From Bacteroidaceae bacterium (GTDB lineage Bacteria; Bacteroidota; Bacteroidia; Bacteroidales; Bacteroidaceae), in contig JAFQEZ010000004.1 in NCBI GenBank assembly GCA_017398805.1, positions 1 through 51,458 of the forward strand: a DNA stretch of 51,458 nucleotides, in the 5' to 3' direction. Below are positions 33,801 through 41,901 of the stretch, in pieces; within the stretch, counting starts at the first letter, position 1; each line of letters begins with the position of its first letter. The translations under genes were made by a program, and so were the position numbers. The notes beneath the pieces were generated by a model, which was not told the DNA's origin, did no database searches, and saw only the letters and a program-made list of their open reading frames with translations.

Positions 33801-34467
33801 AAATCATTGCACCCATATCACCATTTCCAATCGGTAAAGCCTCCTTCACCCAATTTGTGGCAGGGGCATCGTACCATAATGCCAATTGTTCTTCGGGCGC
33901 AATATCCGAACCTGTAATTGCCACCTCAGGAACTGGAGCAGGAGCACTCTGAGTTGTAAATACCATATCTTCTGCCAAGACAAAATTCAAAGCACATGCA
34001 TTGAAATCATGTTTCCAAACGTCAAGATAATGGTCAATGCCGCTACCATTGTATATCACAATGGCAACAGCATCGGGATTGGCCGATGGGGCAAGCGAAA
34101 CGTCATATAATTGCAATTCCCACTTGCCGCCCGATGTCGCAACAAGTTTCAATGCAGTAGCGTCATCTGCAGATGCATAGAAACGGTTTGATGATTTATC
34201 AAAAAACATATTACGGCCCGATTTCGAAACTAAAGTACAGCATTTCTCATTACCGATTAATTTCCAAAGCTGTCCTTCCTCTCCTTCATCAATCACGCGA
34301 TTACGAAGTTCCTGCCCGACACCGATATCCTGTATAACGGATGAGTTGATATCGAACTCGATATAATACCAATTATCTGTTCCATCATTAGAGAACAATG
34401 GCAATGTCTGCGCCAATGACAGAATTGTATATATACAGCAACAGATTGATAAAAAAAATCTTTTCAT
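30886..34467 (-). CDS. Secreted GH95-family glycosidase (alpha-L-fucosidase type) with GEVED and C-terminal tail
   Basis: 1193 residues. Signal peptide (1-19), ricin-like N-terminal domain (about 25-175), GH95 N-terminal beta domain from 195 (LALWYDAPATNWVKEALPIGNG), an (alpha/alpha) barrel (about 450-850), a C-terminal beta domain, a GEVED domain (about 1010-1145) and the tail YDFAGRRF...GFYVVNGKKIKIK. Family landmarks: NINVQMNYWPVEP (513-525) with the two Asn that hold the water, SPEQG (Glu645, probable general acid) and FQIEGNFG (831-838). Most GH95 members have FQIDGNFG or FQIDANFG; here the Asp is Glu835. That position is thought to be part of the water-activating site, so activity or specificity may differ. 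The GEVED domain is shared with the 34957-39627 protein. The tail suggests type IX-like sorting to the surface. Confidence 0.93.
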   Translation of the reverse strand: MKRFFLSICCCIYTILSLAQTLPLFSNDGTDNWYYIEFDINSSVIQDIGVGQELRNRVIDEGEEGQLWKLIGNEKCCTLVSKSGRNMFFDKSSNRFYASADDATALKLVATSGGKWELQLYDVSLAPSANPDAVAIVIYNGSGIDHYLDVWKHDFNACALNFVLAEDMVFTTQSAPAPVPEVAITGSDIAPEEQLALWYDAPATNWVKEALPIGNGDMGAMIFGGIAQDRVQFNHKTLWKGSSGATDLGSYLAFGDLYIINRNAKMASGYRRELDLAKAVVNVEYTSDDTEYKREYFCSNPDNVIVVRYTAAGNETLDLDLQFINSQGARAEYTANGAVFSGTLGNGMNYQAVMAVEIDAGTINYNKCAVTVDGARELVVYIVCGTDFDPSYYNHLTSDAVALDNSLRNAIASAKKKGFETVRTDHQLDYVSLFGRCSFELTGAANSVPTNQLLQKSDAASTKMVDMLMFQYGRYLTIASSRGIPVPSNLQGIWNKDGNAQSDAVWASDIHSNINVQMNYWPVEPTNLSECHLPFLNYIKNEALRENGRWQKNARDLGVNKGWVVNTAGNIFGGSSSYKIGKYSVANAWYCTHLWQHFTYTCDTTFLRNHAMPLMKSACEFWFERLVSAQNGDGSLECPNEYSPEQGFVQNATAHSQQLVTMLFEQTLQAIEVLGFDAALCDETFVATLRDKLHRLDKGLRIDGKGMLREWKYQENTPNIGAGENYFADDEQNVWQCHRHTSHLMALYPGFGIDKGIDENIYDAAIASLDDRGDVATGWARAWRISLWARARDKKRVYNTLRGFAHRTSNLNYDWSGGLYDNMLDAHATSVFQIEGNFGATAGIAEMLLQSRPDSIVLLPALPREWAEGSIEGLKAIGNFEVDMEWNDGRPTMVRVVSHSGMPLTLAYPGIKDAEIFVQTESLPELKYNGDNIVSFETEKGEEYLLDFSKIEWDAEVYDVYEPRNTGTKNRNDRNLRKIGLVSPTRGVSEYSLTTEEMSMDYVNLATAENPVAFVAEPNETVEFAVVADGTWRHHFVYVDYDEDGFDAAIEDGSNWKPSYDLVAYSFFNNDAETDAEGWNSVGSSISGGNRSTPSLPAFTVPGKEGVYRMRIKQDWCNIDPAGDADGKFGDFKENGGAIVDVLLVVGNPKTGINEVKTEKGNMKVIYDFAGRRFDKAVAPGFYVVNGKKIKIK

Positions 34468-34492
34468 ATAAAATCAATACAAGTATAAAATA

Positions 34493-34534
34493 GAGCCGGT
34501 TATAATGTATGGTATTCCACAATTACACCGGCTC
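34493..34534 (-). promoter_or_regulatory. Leader hairpin upstream of the GH95 gene
   Basis: GAGCCGGT and ACCGGCTC (34493-34500 and 34527-34534) form a perfect 8-bp stem with a 26-nt loop, 26 nt upstream of the start codon. On the minus strand it is followed by TATTTTATA. It may act as a weak terminator or a processing site within the operon. Confidence 0.45.
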
Positions 34535-34576
34535 ATGATTATTTTACGATATAGACTGGACTACATCATCCAACTA

Positions 34577-34959
34577 TTTTACAAATACCTTTTTGGTATT
34601 TTATAGCCATTGGACTCGCTTTTCTTTAGTGACCCGCACGGCACCAGTTACACCGGTGCTACGTGCGACCAATCACTGCAAAGCTCGCCGATAGCAAAAA
34701 GTTACTTTACAAGTACCTTTTTGGTATTTTATAGCCATTGGCTCGCTTTTCTTTAGTGACCCGCACGGCACCAGTTACACCGGTGCTGCGTGCGACCAAT
34801 CACTGAAAAGCTCGCCGATAGCAAAAAGTTACTTTACAAGTACCTTTTTGGTATTTTATTGCCATTGGACTCGCTTTTCTTTAGTGACCCGCACGGCACC
34901 AGTTACACCGGTGCTGCGTGCGACTAATCACTGAAAAGCTCGCCGACAGCAAAAAGTTA
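34577..34959 (-). repeat. Tandem 127-128-bp repeat, three units, duplicating a gene 3' end
   Basis: Units start at 34577, 34705 and 34832; the next unit boundary (34960) is inside the 3' end of the preceding gene. Each unit contains, on the minus strand, the codons for KKVLVK and a stop, identical or nearly so to the true gene end, preceded by an unrelated in-frame stretch. Each also has TGACCCGCACGGCACC...GGTGCTGCGTGCGACC, an imperfect hairpin. The array looks like repeated duplication of the terminal tail codons together with the downstream hairpin. Not a CRISPR array. Confidence 0.85.
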
Positions 34960-37900
34960 CTTTACAAGTACCTTTTTGCCGTTGACAATGTAAAGACCCG
35001 GAGCGGTAATCTGCTCGATCTTGCGACCCTGGAGGTCGAAGATACCTTTCACATTTACGTTTTCACCTTCCACCTCTTCAATTCCGGTAGAAACTACAAC
35101 CTCGAGAAGCACGTCGATAATCTGACCGCCGTTTGCCTTGAAGTCACCGAACTTGCCATCAGCGTCACCTGCAGGGTCGATGTTACACCAATCCTGCTTA
35201 ACGCGCATGCGGTATGTACCGGCAGTCTCTGGAGCCTTGAATGCAGGTACTGCAGGAGCGCTTCGGTTGTTGCCGGTAATAGAAGTACCTACACTGCTCC
35301 AACCGCTTGCATCGCTATCACTATTGTTATTGTAGAATGAGTATGCTACAAGGTCCTCTGCAGGAGCCCACTCGCTACCCTCGGCAATGCTTGCTGTGAA
35401 GCCGTCACCGTCGAAGTCGATGAACACGAACTGATGAATCCACTCACCTGCCTTGTCGAATGTGATTGTGAGCTCTTCGCCAGCCTTAACCTGGAACACA
35501 GCAACAGCTGTAGCGTCGGTGTAATCCTGTGTCTGCTCATCATCTGTGAGAGTATAGCTGTTCTCGCCGGAAGCAGCTGTAAGAGTGATACCGCGGATTA
35601 CGCGACCGGTGTTTGTCCTTCTGCCGTTGTTTGTAGGAGTATAATCTACGGGTGGTTCGCCAACCTCGAATGCAAACTCGCCTGAGAATGCATCGCCGTT
35701 GCTCTTGCGTGTGATAAGACCCTCGGGGATAACGAGAGTATATTCGCCCTCTTCGGTAATTGTCTGCTCAAGAGTAACGGTGAGCACCTTGGCATTTGTA
35801 ACGTAATTAGAGATTCCGCAAGCTACACTGTTACCTTTCTTGAACTTCATTGCAGTCATTGCATACTGGTCAAACTCGCCGGCAACCTCGCTGTTGAAGG
35901 TAAGTGTAATCTCACTGATTTCTCTTACGATACTTGCAGGCTCTACGCTTACTACCTCAAGAGGCGCAGGAGTGATTACTGTGAATGTAAACTCACCGGA
36001 GAACGCCTTGCCGTCGCTTGCACGTGTGATAAGGCCTTCAGGGATAACGAGTGTGTACTCACCCGGAGTATTCACCTTAGTAGCCAAAGTCACTGTAAGC
36101 ACATTACCGTTCACAACATAGTTGGAGACACTGCTTGCAACATTGTTGCCCTGCTTGAACTTCATAGCAGTCATTGCATACTGGTCAAACTCGCCGGCTG
36201 CAGCACTGTTGAAAGTGAGTGTAATCTCCTCAATAGCCTCAACACCTGTATTTGGTGTAGTACCTATCACCTCGAAAGGAACCTGTGCAGGGTCGGCATT
36301 CACACCGTCGAATGCAAATACTGTGCTGCCGGGGAGAGTTACTGTCAGCTGCTGGTCGATATCGATTGCAACACCTTCGGTCAGACCCTGAAGTGCATCC
36401 TGTACATTGAATGACTTTGTAAGGATTATTGAGCCTGTGATGTTTGCAGGAATCTCAAGAGCCTCACGCAGTGTGAAGGTATATGTCTGTGCACTGTTGC
36501 CACCGTTGCGGAGAGCAAGAGTTGCCTTCGCTCCGTTCCATGAAGCCCAACCGTAAACCTCCTGAGCACTACCGTTCCAAGGATTGCCGCCAACCCAGTG
36601 AGCATCGGGCAATACATCGGCATTCTTCTTCTGCCAAGCGATACACTCTGCAAGGTCTTCCCACAACTTGCCGTCATTAATGCTGTTCATAAGGTCGTAG
36701 TCGTTATAGAGTTCTACCATACCTGAACCACAAACAAAAGCACAACGCATTTCGTTCAACACATGTCCGTAATCGATATTTCGTGAACAGGTCCAGCCTC
36801 CAGGGCCTGTGTCACCACTATTATTGGGGTTTCCAGTAAGGATGAATCCGTGAGTCATCAAAGTGTTGATAGGACAGATTGGAGAGTTCTGTACATAGTT
36901 CTGATAAACCAGACGGTCGCGATATGTAATCCAGTTCTCACGATCAGCTGAGTTGTTTCCTATTGTTCCGTAGTCGTTCTCCTGACGCCAGGTTGCATCT
37001 GTAATCTGGTACCAGAAAGGAGATGCCCAAGTACCTACTGTAGTGTTAAAAAAGATATCCTCGCGGAGATTCTCACGAACATAACGCTCAAGACGGATAA
37101 TACCCTCAGCATTCTCGTTACCGGTATCGCCAGCATCGGGACCTACTGATGAGAACTGACCTGAGATACCGTCAAACTTAAAGAATATATAGTTATCACT
37201 GTTGCAGTCGAAGCCCTCTACACCATCCTGATTGCTTACAAGATTGTTAGCAGCAGTAAGGAAAGCCTCGTAATAGGCCGGATTAGAGAGCTGCATGCCG
37301 CCATTGTTGGCCCAATAAGCACGGCGATAATTTCCGCTCTGGCCGTAACCACCTACAGGGCCTAACCATGCACCGATACCTGAACCCATATCCTTAGCAA
37401 TAGCAGACATGCCCTGCATTCCGTTGGGGAATCCGCTGTGGAATGTCCAAGGGCCATAGTTATCCCATCCATCGTCAATCACGAAAGCAGCAGGAGCCAC
37501 GCCATACTTGTCGTAGAAATTTGTCTTCCATACATTCATTACAGCCTCAATATCCTCAGCTGTAAAGTTGTTGTATTCGCTACCGGGAGCTGCATTATTA
37601 CTGTTGATGTTAAGCTCATACCAAGAGATGTAGCAAGGGAACGCTCTCCAGGGTACTGCACGCTCGCGCTCGCTGTATGCGAGGAATGAACGGCGCTTCT
37701 GTGACTCGCGGATATTTGCCTTGCTCTGTGTGCCGTCCTGTGCAACAAGACCTACAACTGAAGCAACCTTCCATGTGTCGCCTGCTGCAAGTGTCGTATT
37801 GCGGCTCCAGAGACCCTGGATACCCACGATTGCAGTATTGACTACAACACCCTCCTTTGCATCGTAAATCTTCACTGTCATTGTACTTGAAGCATCAATC

Positions 37901-39627
37901 GATTCAGTCTTGTTCTCAACGAACACACGGAGTGCGAATGTGCCGTCATAAGGAGCAACGTATGTAAATGTATTGTTGCTGTGCTGACCACCTGAATATC
38001 CGCTGTGATAATCTACAGCAGCAATATCGCCGTTAGAAGCGAGCAAATCGGCACCGCCGAAGTTCAGACGGTGGTTACCGCTGGTATATTGAACGAGAAT
38101 TTCAACCTTCTGGTTCTTCTTTAGTTCAACATTCTCCATCTTGTATGCAAGAACATTCGGATAGCTTGCACCGGTAGCCTCTGTAACACGGTTAGGAATA
38201 TCAGCACTTGCAAGCTGTGCCCAAGAAGAAGCTGTAAGAGAAGCACTCTTTGTCTCTGCAAGCGTCCAAGGATCGCTCTCACCTGTAGCTTCACCTACAG
38301 TGTTGTATGCAGTAGGAGTCTCAAGACCTGCGAAAATCTTGTCGCTCATGAGCACTGCACCACGTGTGTTGCCCACAACCTTTGGAGCTGAGCCGGCAGC
38401 CTCGGTGTCAACATTGTAAATCATTGGGATTACATTGTACATGTCAACATCATCAACACCTGTGAGTTCCATCTCGGTACGCAGATAGTGGCTGCCGTCA
38501 CGCAATACCGCACGCCAAACAATCTCAATCTTTGTCTCCTTGTATGTGTACTCATAGTTCGCTACAAGCTGAACACCGTTGAAGTGCTCTGCACCGCCAA
38601 TGGCAGATGCATTTGCTGCAAGAGTCTCAGTCTCAACGCTCTTGAGTGTCATTGCCGAAGCAGGAACATTGTCACCGCTGCCGAATGCAACTGTGAAAGG
38701 CTCTGTACCTGCAACAAGATTCATTGCGTTTGAACCTGCAAAGTAAAGAGCATCACCTACCTTCATATAGCTTGCTGCAAGGACATTGTTGCTGAGTGTA
38801 TAAACACCGTCGGCCTCATCCATCTTTGCAACGCCTACATTCTCCTGCTGTTTAGGATAAACCCATGCATTTACATAAGGATCGTTCTCAGCCTGCACAG
38901 GGAGTGTAGCAACATTCACTGTAATGGTGTTGTTAACATCATCGACAGAAACAACTGCGAACTTACCCTCGGGAGCAGTTACCGAAACCTTGCTCTTGTC
39001 AAGTGAACCCTCTACAGTGATTGTAGAACCGTTGGCATACTCTTTGCCATCAATTGTAAGGGTTACACCCTCGGGAACTGTAATGGTGTATGTACGCTCT
39101 GCAATAACCTGCTCAACTAATGTGTAACGGCTGCCGGCATCGGTAGCACCGTTATCGGTCCAAAGGCCGAGTGTCGTTCCGGCATTGGCACTTACGCCCT
39201 GATACCAGTTAAGGTAGATTGCCTGAGCTGAACCGGCAGTTGTGTAAGGCTGAATCTGGTAGTTGTCGCCAGAATAGTTGTCAACCTTAAAATAAGCACC
39301 GTCAACTCTTGAATCGCTAAGGGTCACAAAAGCCTTCTTTGAACTGTAGCTCGCAGCCTTTGTGTAGCCGAGCCATTTCTTTGCACTGTGGCTGTAGATG
39401 TAGTAAGCACCATCGACACCCTCTACTGCGTAGAAAGCGAAGAGGCCATTCTCATCTGTAGCCGGAGCGGTTGTCGGGCCCACATAGGCGCCGTTACCGT
39501 TCACCATGGTGTAGACATGCTCCGGCTTACCATTCTCAGGCAATGTTGTCGAAGCTGTCAACTTGTCGGCGTATGCCTGCGAAGAAACGAACAGGGCTGC
39601 CAACAATAAAGAGAAAATCTTCTTCAT
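34957..39627 (-). CDS. Large secreted glycosidase, GH36-like barrel with Ig-like, GEVED and C-terminal tail domains
   Basis: 1556 residues. Signal peptide (1-20), ricin-like domain (about 35-170), a beta sandwich (about 250-500), a jelly-roll module (TSGNHRLNFGG, about 510-600) shared with the 40177-41802 protein, and a TIM barrel (about 640-1000) with FVIDDGW (715-721) and FKFDG (816-820, Asp819 a likely nucleophile), as in the clan of alpha-galactosidases and alpha-N-acetylgalactosaminidases (GH36 and relatives). Then two near-identical Ig-like domains (ITLTFNS...AGEFDQYAMTAMKFK, about 1115-1330), a GEVED domain (about 1370-1520) and the tail DLQGRKIEQITAPGLYIVNG-KKVLVK. The glycosidase family is an inference from barrel motifs; substrate unproven. 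The gene is cotranscribed with its neighbours. Confidence 0.85.
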   Translation of the reverse strand: MKKIFSLLLAALFVSSQAYADKLTASTTLPENGKPEHVYTMVNGNGAYVGPTTAPATDENGLFAFYAVEGVDGAYYIYSHSAKKWLGYTKAASYSSKKAFVTLSDSRVDGAYFKVDNYSGDNYQIQPYTTAGSAQAIYLNWYQGVSANAGTTLGLWTDNGATDAGSRYTLVEQVIAERTYTITVPEGVTLTIDGKEYANGSTITVEGSLDKSKVSVTAPEGKFAVVSVDDVNNTITVNVATLPVQAENDPYVNAWVYPKQQENVGVAKMDEADGVYTLSNNVLAASYMKVGDALYFAGSNAMNLVAGTEPFTVAFGSGDNVPASAMTLKSVETETLAANASAIGGAEHFNGVQLVANYEYTYKETKIEIVWRAVLRDGSHYLRTEMELTGVDDVDMYNVIPMIYNVDTEAAGSAPKVVGNTRGAVLMSDKIFAGLETPTAYNTVGEATGESDPWTLAETKSASLTASSWAQLASADIPNRVTEATGASYPNVLAYKMENVELKKNQKVEILVQYTSGNHRLNFGGADLLASNGDIAAVDYHSGYSGGQHSNNTFTYVAPYDGTFALRVFVENKTESIDASSTMTVKIYDAKEGVVVNTAIVGIQGLWSRNTTLAAGDTWKVASVVGLVAQDGTQSKANIRESQKRRSFLAYSERERAVPWRAFPCYISWYELNINSNNAAPGSEYNNFTAEDIEAVMNVWKTNFYDKYGVAPAAFVIDDGWDNYGPWTFHSGFPNGMQGMSAIAKDMGSGIGAWLGPVGGYGQSGNYRRAYWANNGGMQLSNPAYYEAFLTAANNLVSNQDGVEGFDCNSDNYIFFKFDGISGQFSSVGPDAGDTGNENAEGIIRLERYVRENLREDIFFNTTVGTWASPFWYQITDATWRQENDYGTIGNNSADRENWITYRDRLVYQNYVQNSPICPINTLMTHGFILTGNPNNSGDTGPGGWTCSRNIDYGHVLNEMRCAFVCGSGMVELYNDYDLMNSINDGKLWEDLAECIAWQKKNADVLPDAHWVGGNPWNGSAQEVYGWASWNGAKATLALRNGGNSAQTYTFTLREALEIPANITGSIILTKSFNVQDALQGLTEGVAIDIDQQLTVTLPGSTVFAFDGVNADPAQVPFEVIGTTPNTGVEAIEEITLTFNSAAAGEFDQYAMTAMKFKQGNNVASSVSNYVVNGNVLTVTLATKVNTPGEYTLVIPEGLITRASDGKAFSGEFTFTVITPAPLEVVSVEPASIVREISEITLTFNSEVAGEFDQYAMTAMKFKKGNSVACGISNYVTNAKVLTVTLEQTITEEGEYTLVIPEGLITRKSNGDAFSGEFAFEVGEPPVDYTPTNNGRRTNTGRVIRGITLTAASGENSYTLTDDEQTQDYTDATAVAVFQVKAGEELTITFDKAGEWIHQFVFIDFDGDGFTASIAEGSEWAPAEDLVAYSFYNNNSDSDASGWSSVGTSITGNNRSAPAVPAFKAPETAGTYRMRVKQDWCNIDPAGDADGKFGDFKANGGQIIDVLLEVVVSTGIEEVEGENVNVKGIFDLQGRKIEQITAPGLYIVNGKKVLVK

Positions 39628-39676
39628 AGGTTAAACATTTATGGTTAGTAATAAAATAATCTCTATAAACTCATAA

Positions 39677-39701
39677 GGCCGTGCCCTTGCGGGACACAGC
39701 C
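39677..39701 (-). promoter_or_regulatory. Strong leader hairpin before the GH36-like gene
   Basis: Minus-strand GGCTGTGTCCC-GCAA-GGGCACGGCC forms a 10-bp stem with one mismatch, 50 nt before the start codon at 39627. It is followed by TTATGAGTTTATAGAG. It may stabilise or attenuate the downstream part of the operon transcript. Confidence 0.4.
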
Positions 39702-39756
39702 TCCTGAACCTAATAATATTATAATGAAAAAATCACTATATCTTTTCCTGTTTAGT

Positions 39757-39806
39757 GCGACCTGTTGCTGTAAAACTCGCGATAACAAAACTGTGTTTTG
39801 TCATTC
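39757..39806 (-). repeat. Degenerate half copy of the 177-bp repeat
   Basis: Read on the minus strand it gives GAATGACAAAAC...GTTTTGTTATCG.GAGTTTT.CAGCAACAGGTC, matching the first 50 bases of copies A and C with a few changes. The central ACCCCTCCG core is missing. Confidence 0.65.
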
Positions 39807-39876
39807 TGAACCTTTAGGTGAAGAATCTCTGAATATCTTTTATTAGATCCTTCCTGTCGTCAGGATGACAAAGCCA

Positions 39877-40053
39877 TTATTTACCCCACAAATTTCCCCA
39901 CTCACGGCCGTTGTCTTTGCCGAGCTGGTTACCTGAGACAGAGGTGTCTACTGATTTGTTTTCATCGTTGTTTATTCCCAATGAAGCAGCAAGCATCTGC
40001 TCTGCTTCAACGTTTACCTCTACCATGAGAGGTGATACATAAGTCTTCTTCAT
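39877..40053 (-). CDS. Small peptide (58 aa) with MKxxYxSP start and WGxxW end
   Basis: Read directly from the minus strand: it starts MKKTYVSPLMVEVNVEAEQM, continues LAASLGINND, has a polar middle (DENKSVDTSVSGNQLG) and ends NGREWGNLWGK followed by TAA. It is a clear relative of the 52-residue peptide at 925-1083. It lies between two genes for secreted proteins in the same operon, 123 nt after one and 249 nt before the other. It has no signal peptide and no membrane helix. Function unknown; a leader/core precursor or a small regulatory protein are possible. Confidence 0.65.
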   Translation of the reverse strand: MKKTYVSPLMVEVNVEAEQMLAASLGINNDENKSVDTSVSGNQLGKDNGREWGNLWGK

Positions 40054-40059
40054 ATTTAT

Positions 40060-40170
40060 GTGGCCCCCTCCGTCTCCCCCTATAGGGGAGAGTTTGGAGG
40101 ACTTTATTTAAAAATTATCAATCTTTTGTTATTAGTTCCCCCTCTACGGGAGGGGGTTAGGGGGAGGCTT
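40060..40170. repeat. Pair of CCCCCTCCG-type palindromes
   Basis: CCCCCTCCGTCTCCCCCTATAGGGGAGAG...TTTGGAGG (in pieces) at about 40064-40100 and CCCCCTCTACGGGAGGGGGTTAGGGGGAGG (in pieces) at about 40138-40167 are hairpin-forming and built from the same blocks as the palindromic cores at 44205-45407 and in the 177-bp repeats. They lie just after the stop codon of the 40177-41802 gene. Confidence 0.6.
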
Positions 40171-40176
40171 CCTTTT

Positions 40177-41802
40177 TTACTTAACCAAAACCTTTTTGCC
40201 ACCTACAATATAAATACCAGGAGCAGTAATCTCCTCAACGCGGCGGCCTGTAAGGTCGTAGATACCTTTCACATTTCCGCTTTCACCTTTCACCTCGCTA
40301 ATGCCTGTTGTGCCCTCGCCGAAACGGAAGCTGTAAGAAGCAGCGTTCATACCTGTTGTCTTTGGCAAGTATGCCTTGTTTGCATTGTTCTTGAATGCTG
40401 TATTTGAAAGCTGATTCTTAGTTGCTGTGTAGAGACCAACTTCCTCATCAACAATACCAAGAACGTAAGCATCTGCTGCTACATAGCGGTCGGCAATTGA
40501 ACCCTCGAGAAGGTTTGTTTCAATCTCATCAGCCTCGTCCGATGTATAGTAGAAATTGTATGTAGTTGCAGTACCAGTCTTCTTTAGGATAACCGGAGTT
40601 GCAGCAGGGATAACATTGTTAACTTGTACCATTTCGGCCCAAGTAGCATTTGTAGCGCTTACAACATAAGCCTCAACACCGGCAGGAACTGCAACGCTGT
40701 AACCGAGGTGCAATGTTGCGTATTCAGCAGCGAATGTAACCTCTTTTGTAAGGTCCATAACATCCAACTTTGCGAATGAAACAGTAATAGTTCCATTAGA
40801 CTCAGTAAAGGAATCGCCGTCGCCGTCTGTTGCGTAGCAACGTACCTTATATGTTCCGCCCTCAGCAACGCCCACGGTATATAAAGCAGTAGTACCAGTA
40901 CCTGTAGACTTTGCAGCATAGTCACCTGCAACGATGTTGCCTTCTGCGTCGATTACCTCAACACCACGTACGTTCAATTTGTGGTTGCCTGTTGTATACG
41001 CAAATGTAACTGTAGCAGTTCTTGCACCAGCAACAGTCACAGCACCTTCAATATACTTGATACCGTTAGCAAGCGCGTTATCATTCAATACTGTTGATGT
41101 CAGTTCCTCTGCTGCAGCCCAAGGAGTGCTTGTTGTCCACTGGAATGTTACATCATCCTCAACCGGGTTCTCATAGTCGTTGATAGCAGCCTGTGCCTGT
41201 GCCAAGATAGCATCTTCAACAGGGAAATCATTAACCTTTACAAAGATAAGTGGTGAACCACCGTCGCCCATATCACCTGCAATATTTGAGTTCCAGCGGA
41301 TAGGGTAACCTGTTCTTGAAGAAGTACCACAACCGCTTGAAAGTAAACACTCTGTACCATCTACATTTGCTTTGATTATAGAATAAGCTGTATAACTTGT
41401 GTTCTGCACTATGGTTATAGGGCATGGGCGTGCAACATCGAGGTATGCAGCCTTTGCTGCGTCGGCACTTTCTTTTGAGTATGTAAGGAACTTGCCGTTT
41501 GAAACATTGAACAGATACTTGTTACCACTTTCTGATGTTATCAGGTACCACTCAAGTTCTACAGGGTCTGTTGATGAATTGAAGTGCGATGAACCATAGT
41601 TACCCAATGTTACGTCTGCAAGAACACCCTTTGTAGGATAGTCTTTGTGGTATGCCAAGTAACCGCGTTGATTCTGCTTCCAATATATACGATAAACTCC
41701 GTCCTCTGTTGGGATCGCAATTTCTTCTGTTGTGTAAGCAGTCTGCGCCATTGCACCGATTGTTATGAACAACGATGCGATTAATAAAGTAAATTTTCTC
41801 AT
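40177..41802 (-). CDS. Secreted carbohydrate-binding-type protein with C-terminal tail
   Basis: 541 residues. Signal peptide MRKFTLLIASLFITIGAMAQ, then a ricin-like domain (about 28-190: DGVYRIYWKQNQRGYLAY, EWYLITSESGNKYLFNVSNG), a jelly-roll module (about 215-340: TTGNHKLNVRGVEVIDAEGN, AEGGTYKVRCYATDGDGDSF) shared with the GH36-like protein, a beta-rich region (about 350-470) and the tail IYDLTGRRVEEITAPGIYIVGG-KKVLVK. No catalytic motif was found, so a glycan-binding role is more likely than an enzyme. It is the first gene of the operon and has the G-run promoter at 41853-41901 with a leader of about 44 nt. The tail suggests surface sorting. Confidence 0.82.
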   Translation of the reverse strand: MRKFTLLIASLFITIGAMAQTAYTTEEIAIPTEDGVYRIYWKQNQRGYLAYHKDYPTKGVLADVTLGNYGSSHFNSSTDPVELEWYLITSESGNKYLFNVSNGKFLTYSKESADAAKAAYLDVARPCPITIVQNTSYTAYSIIKANVDGTECLLSSGCGTSSRTGYPIRWNSNIAGDMGDGGSPLIFVKVNDFPVEDAILAQAQAAINDYENPVEDDVTFQWTTSTPWAAAEELTSTVLNDNALANGIKYIEGAVTVAGARTATVTFAYTTGNHKLNVRGVEVIDAEGNIVAGDYAAKSTGTGTTALYTVGVAEGGTYKVRCYATDGDGDSFTESNGTITVSFAKLDVMDLTKEVTFAAEYATLHLGYSVAVPAGVEAYVVSATNATWAEMVQVNNVIPAATPVILKKTGTATTYNFYYTSDEADEIETNLLEGSIADRYVAADAYVLGIVDEEVGLYTATKNQLSNTAFKNNANKAYLPKTTGMNAASYSFRFGEGTTGISEVKGESGNVKGIYDLTGRRVEEITAPGIYIVGGKKVLVK

Positions 41803-41852
41803 AGATAAAAAGTTAACGTTTAATATTATTTGCCTATTTTACAATATTTTTT

Positions 41853-41901
41853 GCAAATGTAATAACAAATCAACTTTTTACCCCCCCCCAATTGTTAAAT
41901 T
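41853..41901 (-). promoter_or_regulatory. G-run promoter of the glycan-degradation operon
   Basis: Minus strand: AATTTAACAATT (41890-41901), nine G (41881-41889), 19-nt spacer, TACATTTGC (41853-41861). It matches the promoter at 4646-4692 in upstream element, G run, the TAAA after it and the -7 box, with the -33 TTTG replaced by G. Nothing else between the two promoters is alike. Confidence 0.7.

Noticed and set aside
34577-34959. Possible CRISPR array
   Set aside because: Units of 127-128 bp are repeated without variable spacers, and no cas genes are present. The same holds for the arrays at 28047-28371 and 44205-45407.
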